This document shows, piece after piece, positions 10,046 through 18,230 of a DNA stretch of 54,590 nt (position 1 is its first letter; every line of letters begins with the position of its first letter). The translations under genes were made by a program, and so were the position numbers. The stretch comes from Candidatus Vecturithrix granuli (GTDB lineage Bacteria > Moduliflexota > Moduliflexia > Moduliflexales > Moduliflexaceae). The notes under the pieces were generated by a model that was not told the origin of the DNA, did not search any database, and was given only the letters and a program-made list of their open reading frames with translations. The stretch lies in the NCBI GenBank assembly GCA_000739535.1, contig DF820479.1, forward strand, positions 53,019-107,608, in the 5' to 3' direction.

Positions 10046-10558
10046 ATGGCGCAAACGAAAATAGACGGAAGTAAAAGCATTATATTTGATCCTGCTCAGT
10101 ATGAAGGCGTAAAAAAGTATCTGGGGGAATTGTATTCCAAGACCCGCGCAAAAGTCGTATTGTTTGCTGATATGGCAGGGCAAATCATTTGTGAACGCGG
10201 CGATACCGCAGAGATGAATACCACCGTCCTTTCTGCACTGGCAGCGGGCGACTTTGCAGCGACGGCTGAAATTGCCAAATTAGTTGGGGAAGGTGATCGA
10301 TTTAAATTGCACTTTCACGAGGGTGAGACCAAGAACATTTACCTGACCAATGTCGGTAACCAGTTCTTTTTGATCATTATTTTTGATGCGACTGTTGCGT
10401 TAGGGATGGTGCGCGTCTATACGAAAAAGGCCGTCGAATCGATCCTGGGAATTATTGCCGAGGCTGAAAAGAATGTTGGCACCGCTGCCGAGGACATGAT
10501 TGACGATGATTTCGGACGATTGTTGGCAGAAGAATTGGATGGGGCGTTTCGAGACTAG
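10046..10558 (+). CDS. Roadblock/LC7 domain protein (long form)
   Basis: 170 residues. The N-terminal 120 residues have the roadblock/LC7 pattern: a helix, then VVLFADMAGQIICERGD, a helix ending ALAAGDFAATAEIAKLVGE, then strands (NIYLTNVGNQFFLIIIFD). In bacteria such proteins (MglB type) act as GTPase-activating or docking partners of MglA-like small GTPases. One such GTPase begins 38 bp downstream. An acidic C-terminal extension (DMIDDDFGRLLAEELDG) follows the domain; its role is unknown. The GGGAGAG before the ATG supports the start. Confidence 0.82.
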   Translation: MAQTKIDGSKSIIFDPAQYEGVKKYLGELYSKTRAKVVLFADMAGQIICERGDTAEMNTTVLSALAAGDFAATAEIAKLVGEGDRFKLHFHEGETKNIYLTNVGNQFFLIIIFDATVALGMVRVYTKKAVESILGIIAEAEKNVGTAAEDMIDDDFGRLLAEELDGAFRD

Positions 10559-10596
10559 TTCGTGACGAGATGAACCACAGATAAAGAGTGTGAGTT

Positions 10597-11181
10597 ATGT
10601 ATATAAACTGGGCATTACAACAGATCAATTTGAAAATCGTTTATTACGGCCCTGGCGTCAGCGGTAAAACGACAAACCTCCTCTATATTCATTCTAAGGT
10701 TGCGCCTGAATTAAAAGGTGAACTGGTATCCCTTCAAACACAGGAAGATCGGACGATCTTCTTCGATTTTCTACAACTCGAAGTTGGCAAAATCAAAGGC
10801 AAAAAACCGAAATTTAACCTCTATACAGTGCCTGGGCAGGTCTATTACGCCTATAGCCGCAAAGTGATTCTCAACGGAGTAGATGGCGTTGTCTTTGTAG
10901 CGGACTCGCAGTTCGATCGGCTTGAAGCGAATCTGGAAACCTTAAACGACCTGGAAAATAACTTGCGACAGGATGGACATAAATTGAATGAATTTCCCTG
11001 GGTGATCCAATATAATAAACGGGATTTGCCGAACGTGGCTCCAATTCAATACCTGCAACTCAAGCTCAATAAGTTTAATGTTCCCTATTTTGAAGCGGTT
11101 TCAACGCAGGGGAACGGCGTCTTTGAAACCCTCAAAGCCGTGATTAACCTTGTTGTCGCAAACGTCAGAAAAAAATTATAA
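10597..11181 (+). CDS. MglA-like Ras-superfamily GTPase
   Basis: 194 residues, the usual MglA length. G1 is GPGVSGKTT (about residues 18-26), G3 is TVPGQ in place of the Ras DxxGQ (a feature of the MglA group), and G4 is NKRDLP (about 142-147). The blocks FADSQ-type VVFVADSQ and the start INWALQQINLKIVYYGP are typical of the family. MglA sets cell polarity and gliding or twitching motility in Myxococcus, and related GTPases occur in many phyla. It sits between two roadblock genes and behind a HAMP sensor, so it is likely the switch of this module. Confidence 0.9.
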   Translation: MYINWALQQINLKIVYYGPGVSGKTTNLLYIHSKVAPELKGELVSLQTQEDRTIFFDFLQLEVGKIKGKKPKFNLYTVPGQVYYAYSRKVILNGVDGVVFVADSQFDRLEANLETLNDLENNLRQDGHKLNEFPWVIQYNKRDLPNVAPIQYLQLKLNKFNVPYFEAVSTQGNGVFETLKAVINLVVANVRKKL

Positions 11182-11294
11182 GTTCTTAAACAGCAGCGCG
11201 GGTTTTTCACAGATTCTTTCCTTCCGTAATAGTCAGTTGAGCATAGTCGTAAGCTTCGTAAATGTAGGCGAACGCAGATAGGAAGTATGCACTC

Positions 11295-11681
11295 ATGAAA
11301 TCAACGCAGGATTTGATTGAAGAAGAGTTTCTGCGGCTCAGAAACCAGGGACAGATTGAAGCCCTGATCTTATTCAATGAGGAAGGGATTCCGATGGCGG
11401 AAATCGGCGACTTCATGCACTATAGCAAAGATACGATGACGGCGCTTTCGGTGCTCTTCCATCAGTCTGTGGAATTGTTGGCGGATTTTGAAACCGGGAC
11501 GAGCATCAATGAAACATTGATCAGAACCACGAATAAATTTTGTATCGTCAGCCGTCCCTTCCAGGTCAATGATAGTCATCTGATGTTGATGGCAATTGTT
11601 CCCCAAAATGTCTCGTATCGTAAAGTGACCAATGCGGCGGTGCGGAAAATTCAGCAATTCATGAATACGAGTGAAACATGA
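11295..11681 (+). CDS. Roadblock/LC7 domain protein (short form)
   Basis: 128 residues, essentially a single roadblock/LC7 domain: GQIEALILFNEEGIPMAEIG, helix MTALSVLFHQSVELLADFE, then strand NDSHLMLMAIVPQN. It is the last gene of the module and the second roadblock protein flanking the MglA-like GTPase. Two different roadblock proteins beside one GTPase suggest one acts as a GAP and the other as a scaffold or exchange partner; which is which cannot be told here. An AGGAAG precedes the ATG. A double hairpin starts 5 bp after the stop. Confidence 0.8.
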   Translation: MKSTQDLIEEEFLRLRNQGQIEALILFNEEGIPMAEIGDFMHYSKDTMTALSVLFHQSVELLADFETGTSINETLIRTTNKFCIVSRPFQVNDSHLMLMAIVPQNVSYRKVTNAAVRKIQQFMNTSET

Positions 11682-11685
11682 AAGA

Positions 11686-11749
11686 TAGCGCGAAATGACA
11701 ATTTCGCGCACGTATGAACCTGTAGCGCGAAATTGTCATTTCGCGCTAC
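11686..11749. repeat. Double GCGCGAAAT palindrome between convergent genes
   Basis: Two self-complementary hairpins at about 11687-11709 and 11722-11749, each GCGCGAAAT-n-ATTTCGCGC. They are also complementary to each other, so the whole can fold as two small hairpins or one long one. It lies between the stops of the second roadblock gene and the HIT gene and could end transcription from both sides. A related palindrome is at 14704-14768. Confidence 0.8.
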
Positions 11750-11756
11750 CTTTGCT

Positions 11757-12101
11757 TCAACCCGGAGGCCAGTTCATCTTTCTTCCTCCTAAAACATGCG
11801 CATGAAGATGATAGACCGTTTGTCCTCCTTCAGGATTGCAATTCAAGACAAACCTGAATCCCCGATGGTCAACATGTTTCATGACCGCAACCGTTTTCGC
11901 GACCCCAACAAGCTGCTCAAGGATTTCCCCTTCATTTTCCTTGAGGTCTATCAGTGTATGAATATGCTTTTTCGGAACAACCAGGACATGCACCGGGGCT
12001 TGTGGATCAATGTCTTCAAAAGCGATGATCTCTTCATCTTCATACACAATGGTTGCATCAATTTCGTGATTCGCAATTTGACAGAAAATACAATCAATCA
12101 T
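11757..12101 (-). CDS. HIT-family (histidine triad) hydrolase, HinT-like
   Basis: 114 residues, the usual HinT length. It starts CIFCQIANHEI, carries AFEDIDPQAPVHVLVVPKKHI, and has the histidine triad YHLHAHVLGG near the C-terminus (His-x-His-x-His). The family cleaves nucleoside phosphoramidates and related adenylyl compounds in the cytoplasm. The C-terminal tail WPPG is typical. It is divergent from the HU gene and shares a 120-bp upstream region with it. Confidence 0.93.
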   Translation of the reverse strand: MIDCIFCQIANHEIDATIVYEDEEIIAFEDIDPQAPVHVLVVPKKHIHTLIDLKENEGEILEQLVGVAKTVAVMKHVDHRGFRFVLNCNPEGGQTVYHLHAHVLGGRKMNWPPG

Positions 12102-12125
12102 AATGTTTTCTCTTTCGGTTTATAG

Positions 12126-12156
12126 TTGACAGCTTTTTATAGGTATGGCATATTAT
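12126..12156 (+). promoter_or_regulatory. Candidate promoter for the HU gene
   Basis: TTGACA at 12126-12131 with CATATT at a 17-nt spacing or TATTAT at a 19-nt spacing. It lies 66-90 bp before the HU ATG, in the divergent HIT/HU gap. The upstream in-frame extension of the HU ORF would run over this promoter, which supports the shorter start. Confidence 0.45.
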
Positions 12157-12221
12157 GGAACATATTGTATGGAGAGTCTCGCTTTTGTCAATCTCTTATT
12201 TGGTATGGAGGAAACAATTCG

Positions 12222-12500
12222 ATGACTAAAGCCGATTTAGTGGAACAAATCGCCGATAATGTGGCATTATCGAAAAAAGATAGTGAAGTCGTCGTGAATG
12301 CCGTTTTTCGGTGTATTATTGATGCATTGGCGGAAGGGGATAAAGTGGAATTACGAGGATTCGGCAGTTTCCGAACGCGTAAACGCGAATCCAGAGTTGG
12401 CAGAAACCCGAAGACCGGGGATCGGGTTGATGTGCCTGATAAACATGTGCCGTTTTTTAAGCCCGGGAAAAATCTGAAAAATTTAGTCAATAGTGAGTAA
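12222..12500 (+). CDS. HU/IHF-family DNA-binding protein
   Basis: 92 residues from the ATG at 12222, matching the usual 90-94. It begins MTKADLVEQIADN and holds the signature ELRGFGSFRTRKRESRVGRNPKTG of the beta-arm region, ending FFKPGKNLKNLV. It acts as a nucleoid protein that bends DNA as a dimer. An open frame extends 32 codons further upstream, but it has no Shine-Dalgarno and would cover the promoter. GGAGG at 12207-12211 decides for 12222. Confidence 0.93.
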   Translation: MTKADLVEQIADNVALSKKDSEVVVNAVFRCIIDALAEGDKVELRGFGSFRTRKRESRVGRNPKTGDRVDVPDKHVPFFKPGKNLKNLVNSE

Positions 12501-12505
12501 GGCAA

Positions 12506-13585
12506 ATGAACCAAAATGAATCTGCGGTATATTTTCTCGCCGTGCCTGATGGAGCGGATGTCGGGCGACAGGCGGCAGCCATGAAAAAGTTGTATAAAGC
12601 GTCACAGGCTGCGGACATCATTCAAAAAGAAGACATGGTGGCGATTAAAGTCCATGTGGGCGAACAACACAATACGACACACGTTCGCTCTGAGTTGATC
12701 AAAGAAATCGTGAACAAAGTCAAAGGGAAGGGCGGGCAGCCCTTTTTGACGGAAACCTCAACCCTTTATCGCGGTCAACGCGAAAACGCGATCAAACATC
12801 TTTTACACGCCTATCAACACGGCTTTTCCATCGAAACTCTGGGCGCGCCCTTTATTATGGCTGATGGGCTGGCCGGAAATACCGAACATGAAGTGCAAAT
12901 AGATGCTGAATTGCATGAACGGGTGAATGTGGCTCGTGAAATTTTAGTGGCAGATGCCCTGATCGCTGTCTCGCACCCGACCGGTCATCCGGGGTCAGGC
13001 CTGGGAGCCTGCATCAAAAATCTTGGCATGGGCTTAGCGAGCCGCATGGGGAAAATGCGGCAGCACTCAGCGATGAAACCGGAGGTCAAACCGGACAAAT
13101 GTACGTTTTGCCGGAAGTGTATGCGATGGTGTCCGGAGGATGCGATTATAGAACGCGAAAGCAAAGCCTTCATTGTGCAGGAAAAATGTATCGGCTGCGG
13201 AGAGTGTATCGCGGTCTGCCGTTTTGGTGCGGTCAGTTTTGATTTTGCCAGTGAATCGGCATTTTTACAAAAAAGTATGGCCGAACATGCGTATGGCGTG
13301 GTGAAAGATAAACCGGGCAAATGCTTTTATTTTAATGTACTGATTGACATGACCAAAGGCTGTGATTGTTACAGCACCAAACAAGAAAAATGTATTCCTG
13401 ATATTGGCATTCTGGCCTCGTGTGATCCGGTGGCAATTGATATGGCTACGCTTGATTTGACAACGCGGGCGAATGGACAATCGCTTGCCGAGATTTCAGC
13501 CCCCCATCTGAATGCGTTGATTCAACTGCAACATGCTGAAAAGATCGGCATGGGGTCTATGAAGTATCAACTTATAGAAATTTAG
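12506..13585 (+). CDS. DUF362 protein with 2[4Fe-4S] ferredoxin insert
   Basis: 359 residues. The DUF362 core (KVHVGEQHNTTHV; HPTGHPGSGLGACIKNLGMG) surrounds two ferredoxin-type clusters at about 195-245: CTFCRKCMRWCPEDAI and CIGCGECIAVCRFGAV. The C-terminal part has CDCYSTKQEKCIPDIGILASCDPVAID, typical of this family. The redox substrate is not known. It starts 5 bp after the HU stop, so it may be read from the HU promoter. The intact CxxCxxCxxxC motifs argue for two bound [4Fe-4S] centres. Confidence 0.85.
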   Translation: MNQNESAVYFLAVPDGADVGRQAAAMKKLYKASQAADIIQKEDMVAIKVHVGEQHNTTHVRSELIKEIVNKVKGKGGQPFLTETSTLYRGQRENAIKHLLHAYQHGFSIETLGAPFIMADGLAGNTEHEVQIDAELHERVNVAREILVADALIAVSHPTGHPGSGLGACIKNLGMGLASRMGKMRQHSAMKPEVKPDKCTFCRKCMRWCPEDAIIERESKAFIVQEKCIGCGECIAVCRFGAVSFDFASESAFLQKSMAEHAYGVVKDKPGKCFYFNVLIDMTKGCDCYSTKQEKCIPDIGILASCDPVAIDMATLDLTTRANGQSLAEISAPHLNALIQLQHAEKIGMGSMKYQLIEI

Positions 13586-13624
13586 AACACTGTCCGTGAA
13601 ATTTTTAGGATCGAGAAAATCATC

Positions 13625-13673
13625 GGAGTGCGAAAGCTCTGCTTTCGCTGTCAAAGCAGAGCTTTGACACTCC
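13625..13673. repeat. Solo copy of the GGAGTG...CACTCC palindromic core
   Basis: An inverted repeat with a CTCTGCTTTCG / CAAAGCAGAG core, just before the DapF-like gene. The same core lies inside the larger element at 36215-36335 and in the partial copy at 54524-54590. Here the outer AGAAGCTGTTTTAAAAG arms are missing, so it is either an independent inner unit or a decayed copy. Confidence 0.8.
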
Positions 13674-13682
13674 ATTGCAACG

Positions 13683-14558
13683 ATGGAACACAATAGGATG
13701 AAGACGTATTGGCTCGGTGAAGGCTGCCGCAACGATTTTGTGATTTTTGATCTGCTGGATGAACCGGAAACATTTTCGGAAACATTTCTGAATCAGGCCC
13801 ATCAGATTTTGATGGCTGAGCGCAGAGACGATGCCTTGATTCTTCTGCCTGAGCAGGTTTCCTCTCAGCAGTTTCGGCTCAAGATGATCGTTTTGGAACC
13901 GGATCGATCGATTGCTGCTTTTTGCGGCAATGGCGCCAGAGTAGTGGCGGCCTACCTCGAACAAAAATATGTTCGCCCTTTTCCCCAATTTTTTCTTGCT
14001 GCTCATGACGGCAATCATGAGTTATTCTTCCTGGATCATGGTCTCTATGGCGTGGATATGCTCGCCACAAAAACAAACCCTGCCCTCAGTCAGTTTGTCA
14101 GCGAGTCTGCGCGAAGTGTGTTCGAATCGCGCGCTCATTACGAACAGGTGCTGCCTGTACGATTTCAGAACAAAGACCTGTTGTGTTACTTTACCGAAAC
14201 CAGCGAACCGCACCTGGTATTGTTTGATTCCTTAAGCTCAGAAGAATTCACTGCGTTCGGCGCGTATGTAAACAACGAACGCCGTGATTTCTTTCCTCTG
14301 GGCATAAATATCAATCAGATTAGCGTGCTGGATCCAACTACTATTGCGGTGCAGACGTACGAACGAGGGGTTAACCGCATAACGCAAGCCTGCGGTACCG
14401 GTTCGACCAGCAGCGCCGTGTTATGTTATCTGCTCGGCAAAGTTCAGAGCATGAACATTCATGTGCAGACTTCAGGAGGAGCCTTAGTCATTGCATACAA
14501 TGCTCAGCAAAATCGCTCTGTGCTGCAAGGTCCCGCCAGAGTATGGCAGCCCCGATAA
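13683..14558 (+). CDS. dapF: Diaminopimelate epimerase-like protein (DapF family)
   Basis: 291 residues from 13683; an ATG at 13698 (MKTYWLGEGCRNDFV) is equally possible, and neither has a good ribosome site. Both catalytic-cysteine blocks are present: FCGNGARVVAAYL at about 80-92 and ACGTGSTSSAV at about 238-248, the pair that performs the two-base epimerisation of LL- to meso-diaminopimelate. meso-DAP feeds lysine and peptidoglycan. The N-terminus is diverged from the usual FxKMHGxGNDF (here GEGCRNDFVIFD), so another epimerase of the same fold cannot be excluded. It is a single gene flanked by repeats on both sides. Confidence 0.78.
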   Translation: MEHNRMKTYWLGEGCRNDFVIFDLLDEPETFSETFLNQAHQILMAERRDDALILLPEQVSSQQFRLKMIVLEPDRSIAAFCGNGARVVAAYLEQKYVRPFPQFFLAAHDGNHELFFLDHGLYGVDMLATKTNPALSQFVSESARSVFESRAHYEQVLPVRFQNKDLLCYFTETSEPHLVLFDSLSSEEFTAFGAYVNNERRDFFPLGININQISVLDPTTIAVQTYERGVNRITQACGTGSTSSAVLCYLLGKVQSMNIHVQTSGGALVIAYNAQQNRSVLQGPARVWQPR

Positions 14559-14573
14559 TGTACGTGTAGAACT

Positions 14574-14897
14574 GAAAACCGAGTTTTTCTAATTCTACTT
14601 TGTCAAGTTCACTTCTTGCACCATGGATAACTACAAGGAGTTATTCATTCGTTTTGGCAAACGCACCACGGCGAATAAAAATTTTATGGTCAGGGGAAGA
14701 TGGATGTAGCGCGAAATTCCAGTTTCGCGGCTATCAACGATGCGCGAAACTGGAATTTCGCGCTACATTTTCAGGGGAGAAGAGATAAGAACAGGATATT
14801 CTGGGAAAATTGCTCACCCCCCAATATCCTGTTCTTATCTTTTCTCCTTGTAGTTCCACAAACTTGACAAAGTAGAATTAAAAAACTCGGTTTTTTT
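14574..14897. repeat. Composite nest of four or more inverted repeats
   Basis: This fills the 354-bp gap between dapF and the Excalibur gene. The outer arms are ACCGAGTTTTT at 14578 and AAAAACTCGGTTTT ending at 14892 or so, followed inwards by TTCTACTTTGTCAAG / CTTGACAAAGTAGAA. Next come CTACAAGGAG (14631-14640) and CTCCTTGTAG. Inside these are two complete hairpins: 14704-14768 (GTAGCGCGAAATTCCAG arms) and about 14776-14846 (AGATAAGAACAGGATATT arms). No convincing gene is present. Confidence 0.75.
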
Positions 14898-14912
14898 GAG
14901 CACAACAGCATT

Positions 14913-15416
14913 TCACCCGCCCGGACAAATATTTTCACACGGCACGCCGTCATTGTCGCGGTCGAGACGCTTATTGCCGCATATATTCAGATGATAATAC
15001 GCTTCTTCGCAGGAACTCATCTCAGCGCACGTTTTTCTGACCGTGCAGGTGTAGATCGCTGTTCTCGACGCTGATGTGGGTATCGGAGTTGGGAACAGGG
15101 GCGGGCTGGTTGTCAGCCCTGTCCTGATAATGGGAGTTGATCGCGAAGTTGGCGTGGAACTGAACATTGGGATAGGAGTTGTTCTTGGCGGTGGATCCGA
15201 AGTGATTGTGGGCGTGGATGCAGGAAAAGCTGTTGATTGAGGAGCTGGCGTAAGTTCAAGCGTGGTCGGGATTGCGGTGGGATGCGAAACCATTCCGGTT
15301 GATTCCTGACGTTCTCTGCTTTTGCGATGACAGGTTTTCAGCAAAACGACAAGCAATACTGACAGGATAAGCAAAATGAGCACCATCGAGTAAAAACGAA
15401 ATCCGGGCTGTTGCAT
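14913..15416 (-). CDS. Membrane-anchored Excalibur-domain protein
   Basis: 167 residues. One transmembrane helix lies at about 9-27 (FYSMVLILLILSVLLVVLL), followed by a long Ser/Thr/Pro linker at about 40-120. A C-terminal Excalibur-type calcium-binding motif covers about 125-165: CAEMSSCEEAYYHL, then LDRDNDGVPCENIC. Excalibur domains carry a DxDxDGxxCE calcium loop and occur on extracellular proteins such as nucleases. No nuclease or other catalytic domain is seen here. AGAGG lies just before the ATG. The linker holds the domain away from the membrane; the role is unknown. Confidence 0.78.
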   Translation of the reverse strand: MQQPGFRFYSMVLILLILSVLLVVLLKTCHRKSRERQESTGMVSHPTAIPTTLELTPAPQSTAFPASTPTITSDPPPRTTPIPMFSSTPTSRSTPIIRTGLTTSPPLFPTPIPTSASRTAIYTCTVRKTCAEMSSCEEAYYHLNICGNKRLDRDNDGVPCENICPGG

Positions 15417-15446
15417 GGCGTCAACCTCTGCTTGGTTTATGAGATC

Positions 15447-16199
15447 TCACACATTTTGTCTGCGTATCTGCGAGAATCCGCGCAAGGCAAAATTCCCCTC
15501 TTCATCTATTACGAGATACTCATGCGTATCTTTCCAGGCCGGGAGGACTTGCAGGGTATGCGATTTTCCGTTGACCGGCGCGCTGAAAGCCTGGGCTTCG
15601 TGAAAATGTCCCAGGATGATCATATCAATCCCGGCTTTCCAGCGCTCTTCCGCATACATCCGGCACACAGTTTCAGGAAAAGAAGCTTTATGCTGCTGAT
15701 TGGTGGCTTGAAATTGTTGTTCCAAATACTGCGCTAGAGAAATAGCCACGGGACGTGGAATGGCGCGAAAAAGCGAAAACAGCCAGGGATTTCTGGACAA
15801 CCCTCGCCAGAGCCGATAGGGCCTGTCGTACACATTTACTAAATCGCCGTGCGCAAAATAAAAGCGTTTCTCGCCAATCGTCTCCTGGAGAGACTCGGAA
15901 CCTATCTGGTAAAAAGGCTTGTTCAGATAACGCGGCGCAAGAAAATAATCGCGATTGCCTTCAACATAGTTTACCTGTGTTCCAGCCTCTTTTAATGCAG
16001 ACAGCGCCTGAATAACGGCTGAGTGATGCGGGAGGGTGAATTTCGGCGTCCCTAGCCAGATCGTAAAGAGATCCCCTAAAAGATACAATGTCTTGATAGA
16101 GTTTTCCCGTACGAAAGTCAGAAACGCCAGAAAAATGTCGAGTTCCTGATTCATGCCATCCAAGTGGGCGTCAGCGGCTACAAGCGCGTGTGTTTGCAT
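15447..16199 (-). CDS. lpxH: UDP-2,3-diacylglucosamine hydrolase-like metallophosphoesterase
   Basis: 250 residues from the ATG at 16199. A longer in-frame start at 16247 would overlap the dacB end by 32 bp, and neither start has a clear ribosome site. The calcineurin-like metal ligands are in order: DAHLDG (about 9-14), GDLF (about 42-45), GNRD (about 80-83), AHGDLVN and GHFHE near the end. Arrangement and length fit LpxH, which removes UMP from UDP-2,3-diacylglucosamine in lipid A synthesis at the inner membrane. This supports a Gram-negative envelope. It follows dacB on the same strand. LpxH-like paralogues of unknown substrate exist, so the exact reaction is inferred. Confidence 0.8.
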   Translation of the reverse strand: MQTHALVAADAHLDGMNQELDIFLAFLTFVRENSIKTLYLLGDLFTIWLGTPKFTLPHHSAVIQALSALKEAGTQVNYVEGNRDYFLAPRYLNKPFYQIGSESLQETIGEKRFYFAHGDLVNVYDRPYRLWRGLSRNPWLFSLFRAIPRPVAISLAQYLEQQFQATNQQHKASFPETVCRMYAEERWKAGIDMIILGHFHEAQAFSAPVNGKSHTLQVLPAWKDTHEYLVIDEEGNFALRGFSQIRRQNV

Positions 16200-16215
16200 C
16201 TGATTGGAGACAGGC

Positions 16216-17742
16216 CTATTTGCGTGATTTCTCCGCGACGCTCGCATTATACGTCTGGCGATAAAATTCTGTGAGCGACAAACCGATTTGATTCTGAATT
16301 TTCCTCATGTCATAGGTGCCAGTCTTATAATCATTCAGGAGAATCGCAAAAGCAAAGGTTTCGTTTTCCTGAGAGGCGGCATACCCTGACAAACACGAGA
16401 CGTTGCGGACGTAGCCGGTTTTAGCGCGCAGACGCCGTTCGGCCTGCGTATCTTGCAGCCGGCGGCGAAGGGTACCGTCAACTCCGGCGATCGCTAAGGA
16501 GGCTAAATATTCGGCTTTGACCGAAAAATCGGTGTGCATATACTGGAGCAGAGTGACAATTTGTTCGGCGCTGAAGCGATTTTTGCGAGAGAGTCCTGAC
16601 CCATTTTCAAGAATATAGGCATCCGGCTGAATACCCAGTTCAACAAGAAATTCCTGAACGGCCTGAATCCCTTTCTGCGTGGTTCCGGGAGAACCAAACA
16701 TTTCTGCTCCGAGGGTTTTCAGAATCTGTTCTGCCACAAAATTACTGCTCGATTTGTTGGATTCATAAATGATACTGGATAAAGGTTCTGAAGCGAACAG
16801 CGCCAACTGGCGAGATTTTTTCGGGAGCGTGCCCGTGGCAGCCTTGCCTTTCACGGTAATCCCGACCTGCTGTAACGCATCTTTAAAGGCAGTCGTCGTC
16901 AATAAAGATGGATTATTCACGTTCACATAGGCCGAAAGTCCATGTTGAGATTTTTGTGAGATTTTACCCTGCACAATAAGAGTTTCCTGGGCAGATTCAT
17001 CGTCAGAAGCCGGTTGATTCTTTGCAAAGGACGCATAAATGCCATTTGAAGAAAGCGTTACGGCCTTATTGACGATTTGTATGTAAGACGTGGGCGGGTT
17101 CAGCACAATCTCCGGAGCGACGCCAGAACGATAGGAGGGTTTGATAATCAGGTGGACGGAATTTTCTCCCAAAGACAACGCACTCATTTTGCCGGAATAG
17201 GCGCGATCAAAATCATGCCAACCTGAGAATTCGCGTTCATCATCAAAGAAAGTATCATCACCCACAATATCCCCGGTGATTGTACGAATTCCTGAGTAGT
17301 ACACATCTTGCGCTAACGCCAGTAAATCCTGGTAGGTCAGTCCCGGATCTCCGCCCCCTTTGAGGTAAAGATGCCCTTCTAACACACCATCTTTGAGTCT
17401 GGCGTCAGTATAGACAGAGGTTTGAAATTGATACTGCGGGGTCAGGCGTACCAGGGCAGCCGCGGAAGTCACTAACTTCGTATTTGATGCAGGATTAAGC
17501 GACAGTTCCGGATTGCGCTCATACACGGTTTCTTGCGAATCCAATGAGATAATTTGAATTCCGACCGATGCTCCTTTTAAGGATGATGTTGCCAGAATGT
17601 CGTCAATTTTTTTTCTTAATCGTTGCAGGGCATTTTCCGTTTCCGGAGTACTGCTCAACTCTGAAACACCAATACACGAGAAAACAACAAGTCCTAATAA
17701 CCCTATGCACACTGTTTTGTAAAATCGCTGTTTCATGTTCAT
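16216..17742 (-). CDS. dacB: D-Ala-D-Ala carboxypeptidase/endopeptidase (PBP4, peptidase S13)
   Basis: The frame is open up to 17877, but that part overlaps cutA. The start is placed at the MNMKQRF methionine (17742), ahead of a signal sequence KTVCIGLLGLVVFSCIG; 17769 and 17736 are alternatives. The VFSC end may be a weak lipobox. Penicillin-binding motifs are intact: SNTK (SxxK), SSN in KSSSNFVAEQ, and KTG in RAKTGYV. The family trims peptidoglycan cross-links in the periplasm. It lies downstream of cutA and upstream of lpxH on the same strand. Confidence 0.88.
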   Translation of the reverse strand: MNMKQRFYKTVCIGLLGLVVFSCIGVSELSSTPETENALQRLRKKIDDILATSSLKGASVGIQIISLDSQETVYERNPELSLNPASNTKLVTSAAALVRLTPQYQFQTSVYTDARLKDGVLEGHLYLKGGGDPGLTYQDLLALAQDVYYSGIRTITGDIVGDDTFFDDEREFSGWHDFDRAYSGKMSALSLGENSVHLIIKPSYRSGVAPEIVLNPPTSYIQIVNKAVTLSSNGIYASFAKNQPASDDESAQETLIVQGKISQKSQHGLSAYVNVNNPSLLTTTAFKDALQQVGITVKGKAATGTLPKKSRQLALFASEPLSSIIYESNKSSSNFVAEQILKTLGAEMFGSPGTTQKGIQAVQEFLVELGIQPDAYILENGSGLSRKNRFSAEQIVTLLQYMHTDFSVKAEYLASLAIAGVDGTLRRRLQDTQAERRLRAKTGYVRNVSCLSGYAASQENETFAFAILLNDYKTGTYDMRKIQNQIGLSLTEFYRQTYNASVAEKSRK

Positions 17743-17785
17743 AATATCTATTGTTTCAGGTTTCATCATCAAAAGCAAGAAAAAT

Positions 17786-18115
17786 TTACGAAGATTGTTG
17801 CGTCTCTTTCTCAATCCAGGCCAAATATGATTCTGAACCAGCAAAAATAGGCATCGCAATGATTTCTGGTTCATCATAACTGTGCAAAGCTTTGACGACT
17901 GTGATAATGTCTGATAATAAGACTGATCTGCTTTTCAAGATCAGAAGAGCTTCTTGTTCGTTTTCCAAATTGCCCTGCCACCAAAAAACCGAACGGATCG
18001 CCGGAACGATGTTTCCGCAGGCGGCTAACTTTTTCTCAACAAGAGTCCTGGCGATCATTTCTGCTTCTTGAACGGAACCAGTCGTAATAAATATAAGAAT
18101 ATATTCTGTTGTCAT
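17786..18115 (-). CDS. cutA: CutA1 divalent-cation tolerance protein
   Basis: 109 residues, full length. It has the CutA pattern: FITTGSVQEAEMIARTLVEKKLAACGNI, VFWWQGNLENEQEALLILK, and HSYDEPEIIAMPI near the C-terminus. It is a small trimeric cytoplasmic protein linked to copper and other metal tolerance in E. coli; its true role is uncertain across bacteria. It is the first gene of a cutA-dacB-lpxH set. The 115 bp upstream of it show no clear promoter. Confidence 0.93.
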   Translation of the reverse strand: MTTEYILIFITTGSVQEAEMIARTLVEKKLAACGNIVPAIRSVFWWQGNLENEQEALLILKSRSVLLSDIITVVKALHSYDEPEIIAMPIFAGSESYLAWIEKETQQSS

Positions 18116-18230
18116 GGTTGAATAAAAAAGTGTAACTCTATATTTCTCCGAACATCTAATGTTGTTTTGTTATGTGTCACTGTAGCAAAACTTAAAATAT
18201 TCCATTCGTTGAGAGTTTTGCAGGTTAGGA

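Noticed and set aside
14600-14788. 62-residue plus-strand frame in the dapF-Excalibur gap
   Set aside because: It lies entirely within inverted repeats and has repeat-derived composition.
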